Source of the DNA: Gracilariopsis chorda
Taxonomy: Eukaryota; Rhodophyta; Florideophyceae; Gracilariales; Gracilariaceae
Direction of reading: 5' to 3'
Assembly: GCA_003194525.1 (NCBI GenBank)
Contig: NBIV01000950.1
Span: 1-22,470, forward strand
DNA length: 22,470 nt
The translations under genes and the position numbers were made by a program. Shown piece by piece: positions 11,610 to 20,751 of the stretch. Below the pieces are notes generated by a model that was given only the letters and a program-made list of their open reading frames with translations, did no database searches and was not told the DNA's origin. Position 1 is the first letter of the stretch. The number at the start of each line of letters is the position of its first letter.

Positions 11610-12832
11610 ACATACGCAGGCTAATAACACCAGATTAAATTGTTAGCAAACCCGGAGTAACGTTTCATTGTCCAAAGCATCTCCTTCTTTAAATAAATAC
11701 CATGATGATCAAATAGCTTTTCTTAATAAACCAGGCTCCTCCACTTTGTTTTCAACTCTTTGGATTGGGTTTCTTACTTTCTATTTTCTTTTTTACAGTG
11801 ATTGTTGCAACACTGATATATGTTTGAATGAAACTGCTCTTTTTTTCCTAATAGTAAACTTAGTTTTAATTTCGTAGCAGAGATGTTATTATAGTTGTTT
11901 CGCATGTCGTTCTAGAATCTAAAAAGCTCTTTGTGTAATCAAAGCATCACGTTACTGATTGTAAGGAAGGCCGTTCCTCTACATAAGTGTTTTTTTTGGG
12001 TGCTAGAAGGTTCCTCGTAGCCCAATTAATTTACAACCGGCGGAGTGCGATAAGTGTTGGACTTGTGGGCCTTAACGTTTTTCAGAATTTCATTTGTCTT
12101 TACTTGGATTGAAGAACTCGCTTCATGTTGTCCGTATTAAGTGTTTTCTGCAGTCAGACTGAGCTATGAGTACGTATTTATAGGCCACTACTGTCCACGT
12201 ACGATACAAAGAAGAAGAACTCACTACCATTCGTTCCTTAAGATTTGGCTGAGATTCCAGAAGTCTTCGCATTTCTGAATTATTGATTCCTACCGCTACC
12301 AATACCATCTGCATGTTTTGCACAAAACCTACAACTACTTGCAGTGAAGCAACGTTTTCGAAGGTCCAACCTGTCTAATATGAATGCCAAATACCTTCGT
12401 GTGTGTTAAGATGGAGATGAAGGAATGTGGGGATCCTTTCTGGAAGATGCAAGTGCATTTAAGGTGCCATGCATGCTCGATGCTGTTTGACGAAAACTGT
12501 GCATGCCGCACTCTGTATCTAACATAATCGATAGGTACTTTATGTAGAACCATTACGTTTGTATCGTAATAATGTGAAATGTTTGCAAACCGGAAAAAAC
12601 AGAGATCACAAGCAAGCAGAACGGTCCTTTCCCGTTTGCTGTGATTAAAGTACTACATTTTGAATATGGTAGGATCTTAGAAGTAAGTTTGTTATGCAAC
12701 TCATTGACAACATTTGAGTACGTATTCTCTTTGAACCTCCTGCTTTCCAATGCCGACCAATTTCTAAGAATTCCCAGTGGGGATTCTTCCGACAGTTCGT
12801 TCTCGAGTTACGCATTTGGCTGCTTCCCTTTT

Positions 12833-13283
12833 TCATGTTTTGCGGTATCCCGAAGTTTTTTGAGTGAGCTCTTTTGGTAAACCTCGGATACTACGGCCAG
12901 TGAGTCACGAGTGTACACTGTCTTAACAATTGCGTCAGCACCTCCGGTTGACTGTATCACTTCTTGCGAAATTGACTTGAAGATATCTGTTGCTGTTCCG
13001 TAGAGCTGCGATTGCAACATGATACCCATAAGATCTTCACGAATTTTGTGCGAATTGTTCGCGTCCAATTTGCTGCTGTGAAACGATTTCCATTGCGCGA
13101 CTGCTGTCGCATAAAGTTCCTGGTTATCTTTTCCGTTGGGCCAGAGCACGGTCTTTATGCCCACAAGGCGCAAGGTCGTTTCGGTAGATCAGAGCTCTCT
13201 GGGCCCATAACAATGAGAAAACCATCGAATTCTCGGAGCAAAGGTCTAGTCTTTACTAGGCGTTGGTCGGTCCTATCTTTCCT
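12833..13283 (-). pseudogene. Gag-like remnant in unit 3, altered C-terminal end
   Basis: Equivalent of 2204-2653. A lost g near 13159 breaks the frame early. An in-frame ctg duplication near 13074 adds one serine. A lost t near 12848 changes the end, so the frame runs past the usual stop to 12808. Confidence 0.4.
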
Positions 13284-13867
13284 CTACCTACGGCAACCAC
13301 CGAGCCGGCGCCTCTTCTTATACGCTTCCAGAGGCCCTCTCCTAGGTAAAGATACTAAAAATGCAATAGAATATTGTCGGCTGTTGCGTGGCAGTTACTG
13401 CATTTCACATCTGCACGGAGCGACGAGCTCACTGTGCGAGAGTGGCGGGTCTTCGGAGGTCGGCAATGGTGAAGCCGGTGCTGAATTAGCACCCACATTG
13501 CCCTTCATGGGCTCCCTCATCGCTTCTTTCAACTTCTTATAAACAGCGCACGTACCATTTGGTACGGTTGGTATTGTCTACGTGAAAGACCATTGGGAGT
13601 TCTTCCTGTACGGACTGCGGCGCTGGGCTCACTAATCGATATAATGCATCAAGTGGAGCTGCGCCACTACTGTCACGGTTACTCTTATTTTGCAGCTACC
13701 GTCGGTACCGGCTCGCGAGAGTGTCTGCGTGAACTGAAAAAAGGGACACAAGAAAGTGCATGCCGGTCTTTTTTTCTTTTGAAAGAGTCATTTGAACTCA
13801 TTCGAGACAATCTAAATACCGATGCATGACGAACACGAGACGAGCTCAAAAATTAATGGGCTGTGTT

Positions 13868-14150
13868 GGAGAAGCCGTGCCAGCGTGGGATCGTGTCTGT
13901 TCTCTCTCCGAACAAAGCGAATGCCAACACCAAAGTTCCCCTCCTCCTCACTGGTATGGAATTTAGATGGACTGTTTCCCTTTTTGTGCGTTATTGTACT
14001 GCAATTGCCTTTTTGTACTGTCGGTTCGGTGTCGGGAGCCGCTAAGGATTTAATCGTCAACAGGAGCAGCCGTGCCGGCGTTTGATAGTGTCTGTTCTAT
14101 TACTGTTGAAAAAGAGAAGCTGTGCCGGTGTGTGATCGCGTCTGTTTTCG
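13868..14150. repeat. Three-copy ~37-base motif, unit 3
   Basis: Members begin at 13868, 14063 and 14113, with the same order and sequence as in unit 1. Confidence 0.68.
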
Positions 14151-14304
14151 CTTCAACTTTCGATTGAAGGGATTTATCGTTTACAGAGTCTATCATGTAA
14201 TGTATATGCAGTTAAACGCTACTTAAGGCTTGAAAATTGCTCTATATCGCGATTCATATCCTTCGTTTTTCGGAAGTATTGCTTCACATTCACAACGGGT
14301 ATAG

Positions 14305-15504
14305 TTATTGTCCATCTTTATGAGAGTCCCTATGTCTCTTCAGATTGTACATTCTGTCGAATTCACGTCCACAAATGTCACATTGAAATTTCGGCCTCTC
14401 TTGTTTCCCATGTGACATGGTAGTGTGGGTCCTCAAGGCTTTTTCTGAAACAAAGGTACGAGAACAATCTGGACAAGCAAATGGCATCTGAAGCGTGTCT
14501 GGGTGCATTCGCTTAGTATGACTATGCAAGTAGTCTTGTCTTGTAAAACTCTTTCCGCATTGTCCGCAGGTATAACTTTGCGGTTGTGACGGAGGCCTAT
14601 GATGTGATACAAGATGACTGTATCGAGCGTCCTTTGAGAAAAATGTTTGGTCACATTGAGGACATTTCGTTTCCTCATGCTTTGCGGAGTGCCGTAAGAA
14701 CGCCCTCACATATGGGGTTGTATAGCCACACGCGCATCTGTGAACTTGTGGACAGCTGCGTTGGTGCTCCTGGGCTTCCGGCACGGTGTTGAATGTGGTT
14801 GCACTTGCTGCAATCAGTTCTTTCTTGGATTGCCGTTGGCCTGCGGCCCCAGGCGCAGGCTCAGGCGCAGCAGATGCAGACGCAGACGCAGACGCAGACG
14901 CAGGCGCAGACGCAGACGCAGGCGCAGGCGCAGGCGCAGGCGCAGCTCGCTTGCGGGAGACTGGAGGTCTTACCGCGCCGCCTGTAGATGGCCTTGCGCG
15001 CGATGGGCCTGCCCCCGCGACTGATGAGCTTGCGACATTCGGACCTGTGAAATATGGACCTGCAACATGTCGAGATGGCCCAGGAACTGCTCCAGAAGCT
15101 GCGCCAGATGGACCTGCGCCGGATGGACCCGCACCGGATGGCCCTGCGCCTGATGAACCGGCGAAATATGTTCTTGTTGTTGGCACAAAAGGGCCTGGGA
15201 AATATGGACCGGCAACGTGCGGAGATGCGCCAGAAGCTGATGCTCCCGATGGACTTCCTGTAGATCGACCTGCAACAGGTGATCGAACTGCAGCAGGTCG
15301 ACGTTGAGTAGGTCGACTTGCAGTAGGCTGACCTGCAGTAAGTAGACCTGCCTCCGACTGACGTGCTGCGCTTGAAGTCCCCCCGGGAGCTGCCGGTGCT
15401 GGCACGGGGTGGGTGGGTAGTTGAGGGCTTCCAACTACTTGTTCGGCTACTGCTTGTCGAGCGGTTGCTACCGGATCCGTCTCTATTCGAATTTTCGTGA
15501 TGAT
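14305..15504 (-). pseudogene. Zinc-finger gene copy in unit 3, damaged 5' end
   Basis: From the stop at 14305 the frame is open for 366 codons through all six finger positions, the dipeptide run and the pentapeptide region. In finger 1 the first two cysteines are lost: about 9 bases are missing near 14797-14825, so the stretch before TFNTVPEAQEHQ reads differently from unit 4. The coding part from about 15376 to 15504 has lost many pieces, and the equivalent of the ATG reads gata where other units have gacata, so the normal start is absent. An in-frame start within the pentapeptide region would give an N-terminally short protein. Confidence 0.72.
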
Positions 15505-15706
15505 ATTGATTAACCCTGGGTTTGGTTTTATGAAAATTCTGATTTGGTTTGGTCTGGGTATTGGTATCGCGTATGGAAGAAGTCATTACTGTTAATTCTG
15601 CATGGTGGGTCGCTACGATAGCGTCTGCCTAAACTACATATTTAGACCTGTGGATAACTCTAGGTTCCCCTTTATCGTATGATGGATGCATTCTTTTTCA
15701 TCGATT

Positions 15707-17978
15707 ATACACAGAGTAATTGGTATTGACAAAATCCTACGGGTTACATGAGTTCCAAACACATAGATCATATACGTGATGTTTCCAATGTCGACAGAAT
15801 CTCATCCTCTGAGTCGATGTTGCGCCTTCTTTGAAACATAGAAACGTGTTCAAGAGTCTTGTTCAATTCTCAATTTGGTTCACTCCCGGTCTGCTGCAAA
15901 ATAAACGCAAATACTCATGTCACGTGAGTATGGCTACAAAAAGTGCCATTTTACATGAATGCAACAGTAGAGTATGCAGCCAGTGGGACTCTCCGGAATA
16001 CACAAAATCGGGACAGTACTGTTTGAACAAGAAGGAACTTAGAAAGAATAAAAAAACCTTCTGAGGCAGTGGGAAACAGTACTGCACAGGTAGCTCGGCA
16101 GGAGTGACGAACTTTGTTCAGCGTGGCACGGAGACGAAGAAAGCCGCTCTGGCGCCCACGTGCTACAATTGATGATGGTTGGCCGTAGCACCCGGTCGTA
16201 CATAGCCGCTCTTGCATCCGTATGTTCCAATCGACGGAGACGGAAATACGAAAGAGTAGCTTTATGGTTGTGGAGTTGAAGGCTACCACTTGCATTATCC
16301 GGCGCCCATTGGTGCTTGCACCCAATCGGAAGGCGTTAGCTGTTACCCAGTTCGCAGGCTCTGCACTGTCCATCCGTGTAAAGCGTGTCACGGGGTGCGT
16401 GCACATCGCGGTCCGATGAAGGTACGCCATGTCGCAAATATAGTATATATATATACGTGTACAAGAGAAAACACAACCAGAGCCCACAAAGACCAAAACA
16501 TGACAGGGAGAGTCCGTCCAAAACCTCGACTTCTTTCAGGGCCGCCTGTCCAACCATTAGAAGCGTGTTAATATCAAAAAAGCATTGCATTTCACTTGTA
16601 AATTAATTAAGAAGAAGTACAGTAATGGTCCGTATACAGAGCACACGCACCGCGCACTTCTTGCATGATTGGACTTGAATAGTCGTAAATGACACCAACA
16701 ATAAACTACCAAAAAGCCACCAACAATAAACTACCAAAAGCCACATACGCAGGCTAATAACACCAGATTAAATTGTTAGCAAACCCGGAGTAACGTTTCA
16801 TTGTCCAAAGCATCTCCTTCTTTAAATAAATACCATGATGATCAAATAGCTTTCTTAATAAACCAGGCTCCTCCACTTTGTTTTCAACTCTTTGGATGGG
16901 TTTCTTTACTTTCTATTTTCTTTTTTACAGTGATTGTTGCAACACTGATATATGTTTGAATGAAACTGCTCTTTTTTCCTAATAGTAAACTTAGTTTTAA
17001 TTTCGTAGCAGAGATGTTATTATAGTTGTTTCGCATGTCGTTCTAGAATCTAAAAAGCTCTTTGTGTAATCAAAGCATCACGTTACTGATTGTAAGGAAG
17101 GCCGTTCCTCTACATAAGTGTTTTTTTTGGGTGCTAGAAGGTTCCTCGTAGCCCAATTAATTTACAACCGGCGGAGTGCGATAAGTGTTGGACTTGTGGG
17201 CCTTAACGTTTTTCAGAATTTCATTTGTCTTTACTTGGATTGAAGAACTCGCTTCATGTTGTCCGTATTAAGTGTTTTCTGCAGTCAGACTGAGCTATGA
17301 GTACGTATTTATAGGCCACTTACTGTCCACGTACGATACAAAGAAGAGAAACTCACTACCATTCGTTCCTTAAGATTTGGCTGAGATTCCAGAAGTCTTC
17401 GCATTTCTGAATTATTGATTCCTACCGCTACCAATACCATCTGCATGTTTTGCCACAAAACCTACAACTACTTGCAGTGAAGCAACGTTTTCGAAGGTCC
17501 AACCTGTCTAATATGAATGCCAAATACCTTCGTGTTGTGTTAAGATGGAGATGAAGGAATGTGGGGATCCTTTCTGGAAGATGCAAGTGCATTTATAAGG
17601 TGCCATGCATGCTCGATGCTGTTTGACGAAAACTGTGCATGCCGCACTCTGTATCTAACATAATCGATAGGTACTTTATGTAGAACCATTACGTTTGTAT
17701 CGTAATAATGTGAAATGTTTGCAAACCGGAAAAACAGAGATCACAAGCAAGCAGAACGGTCCTTTCCCGTTTGCTGTGATTAAAGTACTACATTTTGAAT
17801 ATGGAAGGGCGATGGTAGGATCTTAGAAGTAAGTTTGTTATGCAACTCATTGACAACATTTGAGTACGTATTCTCTTTGAACCTCCTGCTTTCCAATGCC
17901 GACCAATTTCTAAGAATTCCCAGTGGGGATTCTTCCGACAGTTCGTTCTCGAGTTACGCATTTGGCTGCTTCCCTTTT
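15707..17978. other. Spacer A of unit 4: no recognisable gene (also 1-2203, 5237-7520, 10570-12832, 21012-22470)
   Basis: About 2.25 kb. On the + strand a short frame of about 77 codons (15831-16064 and 21136-21369) is open in two units but begins at TTG and is broken in others. On the - strand a frame of about 140 codons (15951-16370, 21256-21678, inside 10815-11630) is open in three units, with no domain I recognise. A TA run of varying length sits near 16440. A pyrimidine tract ending in acag at about 16929 looks like a + strand splice acceptor. Several AATAAA strings occur on the + strand. None of this is enough to call a gene. Confidence 0.6.
16694..16742. repeat. 24-base tandem duplication, unit 4
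   Basis: Two adjacent copies of the 24-base string; one extra a in the first. Confidence 0.85.
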
Positions 17979-18427
17979 TCATGTTTTGCGGTATTCCCGA
18001 AGTTTTTTGAGTGAGCTCTTTTGGTAAACCTCGGATACTACGGCCAGTGAGTCACGAGTGTACACTGTCTTAACAATTGCGTCAGCACCTCCGGTTGACT
18101 GTATCACTTCTTGCGAAATTGACTTGAAGATATCTGTTGCTGTTCCGTAGAGCTGCGATTGCAAATGATACCCATAAGATCTTCACGAATTTTGTGCGAA
18201 TTGTTCGCGTCCAATTTGCTGTGAAACGATTTCCATTGCGCGACTGCTGTCGCATAAAGTTCCTGGTTATCTTTTCCGTTGGGCCAGAGCACGGTCTTTA
18301 TGGCCCACAAGGCGCAAGGTCGTTTCGGTAGATCAGAGCTCTCTGGGCCCATAACAATGAGAAAACCATCGAATTCTCGGAGCAAAGGTCTAGTCTTTAC
18401 TAGGCGTTGGTCGGTCCTATCTTTCCT
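17979..18427 (-). pseudogene. Gag-like remnant in unit 4, single frameshift
   Basis: Equivalent of 2204-2653. One base is missing near 18164 (gcaaatgat where the others have gcaacatgat), which divides an otherwise open frame. It lies about 1 kb downstream of the intact zinc-finger gene on the same strand. No direct evidence links the two in one transcript. Confidence 0.42.
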
Positions 18428-18695
18428 CTACCTACGGCAACCACCGAGCCGGCGCCTCTTCTTATACGCTTCCAGAGGCCCTCTCCTAGGTAAAGATACT
18501 AAAAATGCAATAGAATATTGTCGGCTGTTGCGTGGCAGTTACTGCATTTCACATCTGCACGGAGCGACGGAGCTCACTGTGCGAGAGTGGCGGGTCTTCG
18601 GAGGTCGGCAATGGTGAAGCCGGTGCTGAATTAGCACCCACATTGCCCTTCATGGGCTCCCTCATCGCTTCTTTCAACTTCTTATAAACAGCGCA

Positions 18696-18711
18696 CGTAC
18701 CATTTGGTACG
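18696..18711. other. Perfect short hairpin, unit 4
   Basis: The string cgtaccatttggtacg has 7-base arms (cgtacca / tggtacg) around a two-base tt. The same hairpin is at 2922-2937 and 13551-13566. In unit 2 (about 8246-8260) one g is lost, breaking an arm. It could be a palindromic protein-binding site or chance; it lies in the spacer between the Gag-like remnant and the zinc-finger gene. Confidence 0.5.
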
Positions 18712-19014
18712 GTTGGTATTGTCTACGTGAAAGACGCATTGGGAGTTCTTCCTGTACGGACTGCGGCGCTGGGCTCACTAATCGATATAATGCATCAAGT
18801 GGAGCTGCGCCACTACTGTCACGGTTACTCTTATTTTGCAGCTACCGTCGGTACCGGCTCGCGAGAGTGTCTGCGTGAACTGAAAAAAGGGACACAAGAA
18901 AGTGCATGCCGGTCTTTTCTTTCTTTTGAAAGAGTCATTTGAACTCATTCGAGACAATCTAAATACCGATGCATGACGAACACGAGACGAGCTCAAAAAT
19001 TAATGGGCTGTGTT

Positions 19015-19295
19015 GGAGAAGCCGTGCCAGCGTGGGATCGTGTCTGTTCTCTCTCCGAACAAAGCGAATGCCAACACCAAAGTTCCCCTCCTCCTCACTG
19101 GGGAATTTTTAGATGGACTGTTTCCCTTTTTTGTGCGTTATTGTACTGCAATTGCCTTTTTGTACTGTCGGTTCGGTGTCGGGAGCCGCTAAGGATTTAA
19201 TCGTCAACAGGAGCAGCCGTGCCGGCGTTTGATAGTGTCTGTTCTATTACTGTTGAAAAAGAGAAGCTGTGCCGGTGTGATCGCGTCTGTTTTCG
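19015..19295. repeat. Three-copy ~37-base motif, unit 4
   Basis: Members begin at 19015, 19210 and 19260. The third lacks two bases (gtgtga where others have gtgtgtga). The set lies 155 to 435 bases downstream of the zinc-finger stop on its coding strand. Confidence 0.68.
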
Positions 19296-19449
19296 CTTCA
19301 ACTTTCGATTGAAGGGATTTATCGTTTACAGAGTCTATCATGTAATGTATATGCAGTTAAACGCTACTTAAGGCTTGAAAATTGCTCTATATCGCGATTC
19401 ATATCCTTCGTTTTTCGGAAGTATTGCTTCACATTCACAACGGGTATAG

Positions 19450-20751
19450 TTATTGTCCATCTTTATGAGAGTCCCTATGTCTCTTCAGATTGTACATTCT
19501 GTCGAATTCACGTCCACAAATGTCACATTGAAATTTCGGCCTCTCTTGTTTCCCATGTGACATGGTAGTGTGGGTCCTCAAGGCTTTTTCTGAAACAAAG
19601 GTACGAGAACAATCTGGACAAGCAAATGGCATCTGAAGCGTGTCTGGGTGCATTCGCTTAGTATGACTATGCAAGTAGTCTTGTCTTGTAAAACTCTTTC
19701 CGCATTGTCCGCAGGTATAACTTTGCGGTTGTGACGGAGGCCTATGATGTGATACAAGATGACTGTATCGAGCGTCCTTTGAGAAAAATGTTTGGTCACA
19801 TTGAGGACATTTCGTTTCCTCATGCTTTGCGGAGTGCCGTAAGAACGCCCTCACATATGGGGTTGTATAGCCACACGCGCATCTGTGAACTTGTGGACAG
19901 CTGCGTTGGTGCTCCTGGGCTTCCGGCACGGTGTTGAATGTGTGGTTGCACTTGCTGCAATCATAGTTCCGACTTTTCTTGGATTGCCGTTGGCCTGCGG
20001 CCCCAGGCGCAGGCTCAGGCGCAGACGCAGATGCAGACGCAGACGCAGACGCAGACGCAGGCGCAGACGCAGACGCAGGCGCAGGCGCAGGCGCAGGCGC
20101 AGCTCGCTTGCGGGAGACTGGAGGTCTTACCGCGCCGCCTGTAGATGGCCTTGCGCGCGATGGGCCTGCCCCCGCGACTGATGAGCTTGCGACATTCGGA
20201 CCTGTGAAATATGGACCTGCAACATGTCGAGATGGCCCAGGAACTGCTCCAGAAGCTGCGCCAGATGGACCTGCGCCGGATGGACCCGCACCGGATGGCC
20301 CTGCGCCTGATGAACCGGCGAAATATGTTCTTGTTGTTGGCACAAAAGGGCCTGGGAAATATGGACCGGCAACGTGCGGAGATGCGCCAGAAGCTGATGC
20401 TCCCGATGGACTTCCTGTAGATCGACCTGCAACAGGTGATCGAACTGCAGCAGGTCGACGTTGAGTAGGTCGACTTGCAGTAGGCTGACCTGCAGTAAGT
20501 AGACCTGCCTCCGACTGACGTGCTGCGCTTGAAGATCCCCGTCCGCGAGCAACATTCCTTTCGGATGCTGCCGGTGTTCTGGCACCTGAGGGAGCTGGCG
20601 TAGTGGGGGAACTCCTTCTATTACGGAGTTCCAAAAGAGCTTCGGCAACTTCCATTTTGTCACTATTTCGTGTGGCACTACTTGTTCGGCTACTGCTTGT
20701 CGAGCGGTTGCTACCGGATCCGTCTCTATTCGAATTTCTTCGTGATGACAT
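19450..20751 (-). CDS. Intact six-finger C2H2 zinc-finger protein, 433 aa
   Basis: Predicted nuclear, sequence-specific DNA- or RNA-binding protein; target unknown. Residues 1-80 are rich in Ser, Arg and Asn and contain a short predicted helix (MEVAEALLELRNRR, 33-46). Residues about 81-205 are Ala/Gly/Pro/Ser pentapeptides. Residues 217-246 are an Ala-Pro/Ala-Ser run. Basic clusters SRKR (213-216) and KKSR (258-261) could be nuclear localisation signals. The six fingers have these ligands: C265, C268, H281, C285 (C2HC); C291, C293, H306, H310 (one residue between the cysteines); C315, C318, H331, H335; C347, C350, H363, H368; C378, C381, H394, H399; C409, C412, H425, H429. All have 12 residues between the second Cys and first His. 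The start ATG has A at -3 and an in-frame TAA 9 bases upstream, so the frame is complete and intronless. A GATAAA lies on the coding strand about 130 bases past the stop (19318-19323) and could be a weak polyadenylation signal. I do not recognise an orthologue. Confidence 0.85.
   Translation of the reverse strand: MSSRRNSNRDGSGSNRSTSSSRTSSATRNSDKMEVAEALLELRNRRSSPTTPAPSGARTPAASERNVARGRGSSSAARQSEAGLLTAGQPTASRPTQRRPAAVRSPVAGRSTGSPSGASASGASPHVAGPYFPGPFVPTTRTYFAGSSGAGPSGAGPSGAGPSGAASGAVPGPSRHVAGPYFTGPNVASSSVAGAGPSRARPSTGGAVRPPVSRKRAAPAPAPAPASASAPASASASASASASAPEPAPGAAGQRQSKKSRNYDCSKCNHTFNTVPEAQEHQRSCPQVHRCACGYTTPYVRAFLRHSAKHEETKCPQCDQTFFSKDARYSHLVSHHRPPSQPQSYTCGQCGKSFTRQDYLHSHTKRMHPDTLQMPFACPDCSRTFVSEKALRTHTTMSHGKQERPKFQCDICGREFDRMYNLKRHRDSHKDGQ
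20014..20103. repeat. Hexanucleotide run coding for Ala-Pro/Ala-Ser (unit 4)
   Basis: Runs of gcgcag and acgcag on the + strand. On the coding strand the six-base unit is two codons, giving Ala-Pro (from ggcgca blocks) and Ala-Ser (from gacgca blocks), residues 217-246. Equivalents are at 4239-4328 (unit 1, same length but one more Ala-Pro and one fewer Ala-Ser), 9564-9659 (unit 2, disturbed by indels) and 14859-14945 (unit 3, three bases shorter, in frame). Confidence 0.9.
20137..20511. repeat. Degenerate 15-base minisatellite inside the zinc-finger gene (unit 4)
   Basis: On the + strand the sequence falls into successive 15-base blocks such as ggacctgcgccggat, ggacccgcaccggat, ggccctgcgcctgat, and further along ggtcgacttgcagta, ggctgacctgcagta, agtagacctgcctcc. 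On the coding strand each block is five codons and gives pentapeptides such as AGPSG, AGQPT, AGRST and ASPHV (residues about 81-205). Within it HVAGPYF followed by P/T-GP occurs twice (residues 126-134 and 176-184). Equivalent stretches are at about 4364-4740, 9700-10075 and 14980-15370. Confidence 0.75.

Larger units (their letters stand above)
10570..15706. repeat. Macrosatellite unit 3 (shortened)
   Basis: Third complete unit, 5137 bases, the shortest. Nearly all the shortfall lies between about 15376 and 15610, where many pieces present in units 1, 2 and 4 are missing but the remaining bases keep their order. It also has an 11-base loss near 12667 between two atgg strings and an added ctg near 13074. 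Confidence 0.97.
18428..19449. other. Spacer C of unit 4: between Gag-like remnant and zinc-finger gene (also 2654-3674, 7977-8998, 13284-14304)
   Basis: About 1 kb, holding the hairpin and the three-copy ~37-base motif. On the - strand a 57-codon stretch open from a tag to a tga (unit 1: 2775-2948) has a protein-like composition, with lysines, a YKKLKEAMREPM segment and a Pro/Ser-rich tail. It is preceded by tctttcacgtag, which could be a splice acceptor. On the + strand, ttactcttattttgcag (ending near 3067 in unit 1) also resembles an acceptor. Exon calls on either strand are unproven. Confidence 0.5.

Noticed and set aside
15831..16064. 77-codon + strand frame, present also at 21136-21369
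   Set aside because: It begins at TTG, is disrupted in units 1 to 3, and matches no family I know. It is mentioned under the spacer but not called as a gene.
18279..18617. 112-codon + strand frame (also 2505-2843)
   Set aside because: Largely antisense to the Gag-like frame and its upstream flank, with no recognisable features; the Gag-like reading on the other strand makes better protein sense.
19979..20464. 161-codon + strand frame rich in Asp-Ala and Gly-Pro-Ala (also 4204-4695 and 9371-9997)
   Set aside because: It is the antisense of the zinc-finger gene's repeat region. A GC-rich repeat with a period divisible by three keeps opposite frames free of stops, and no domain is visible.
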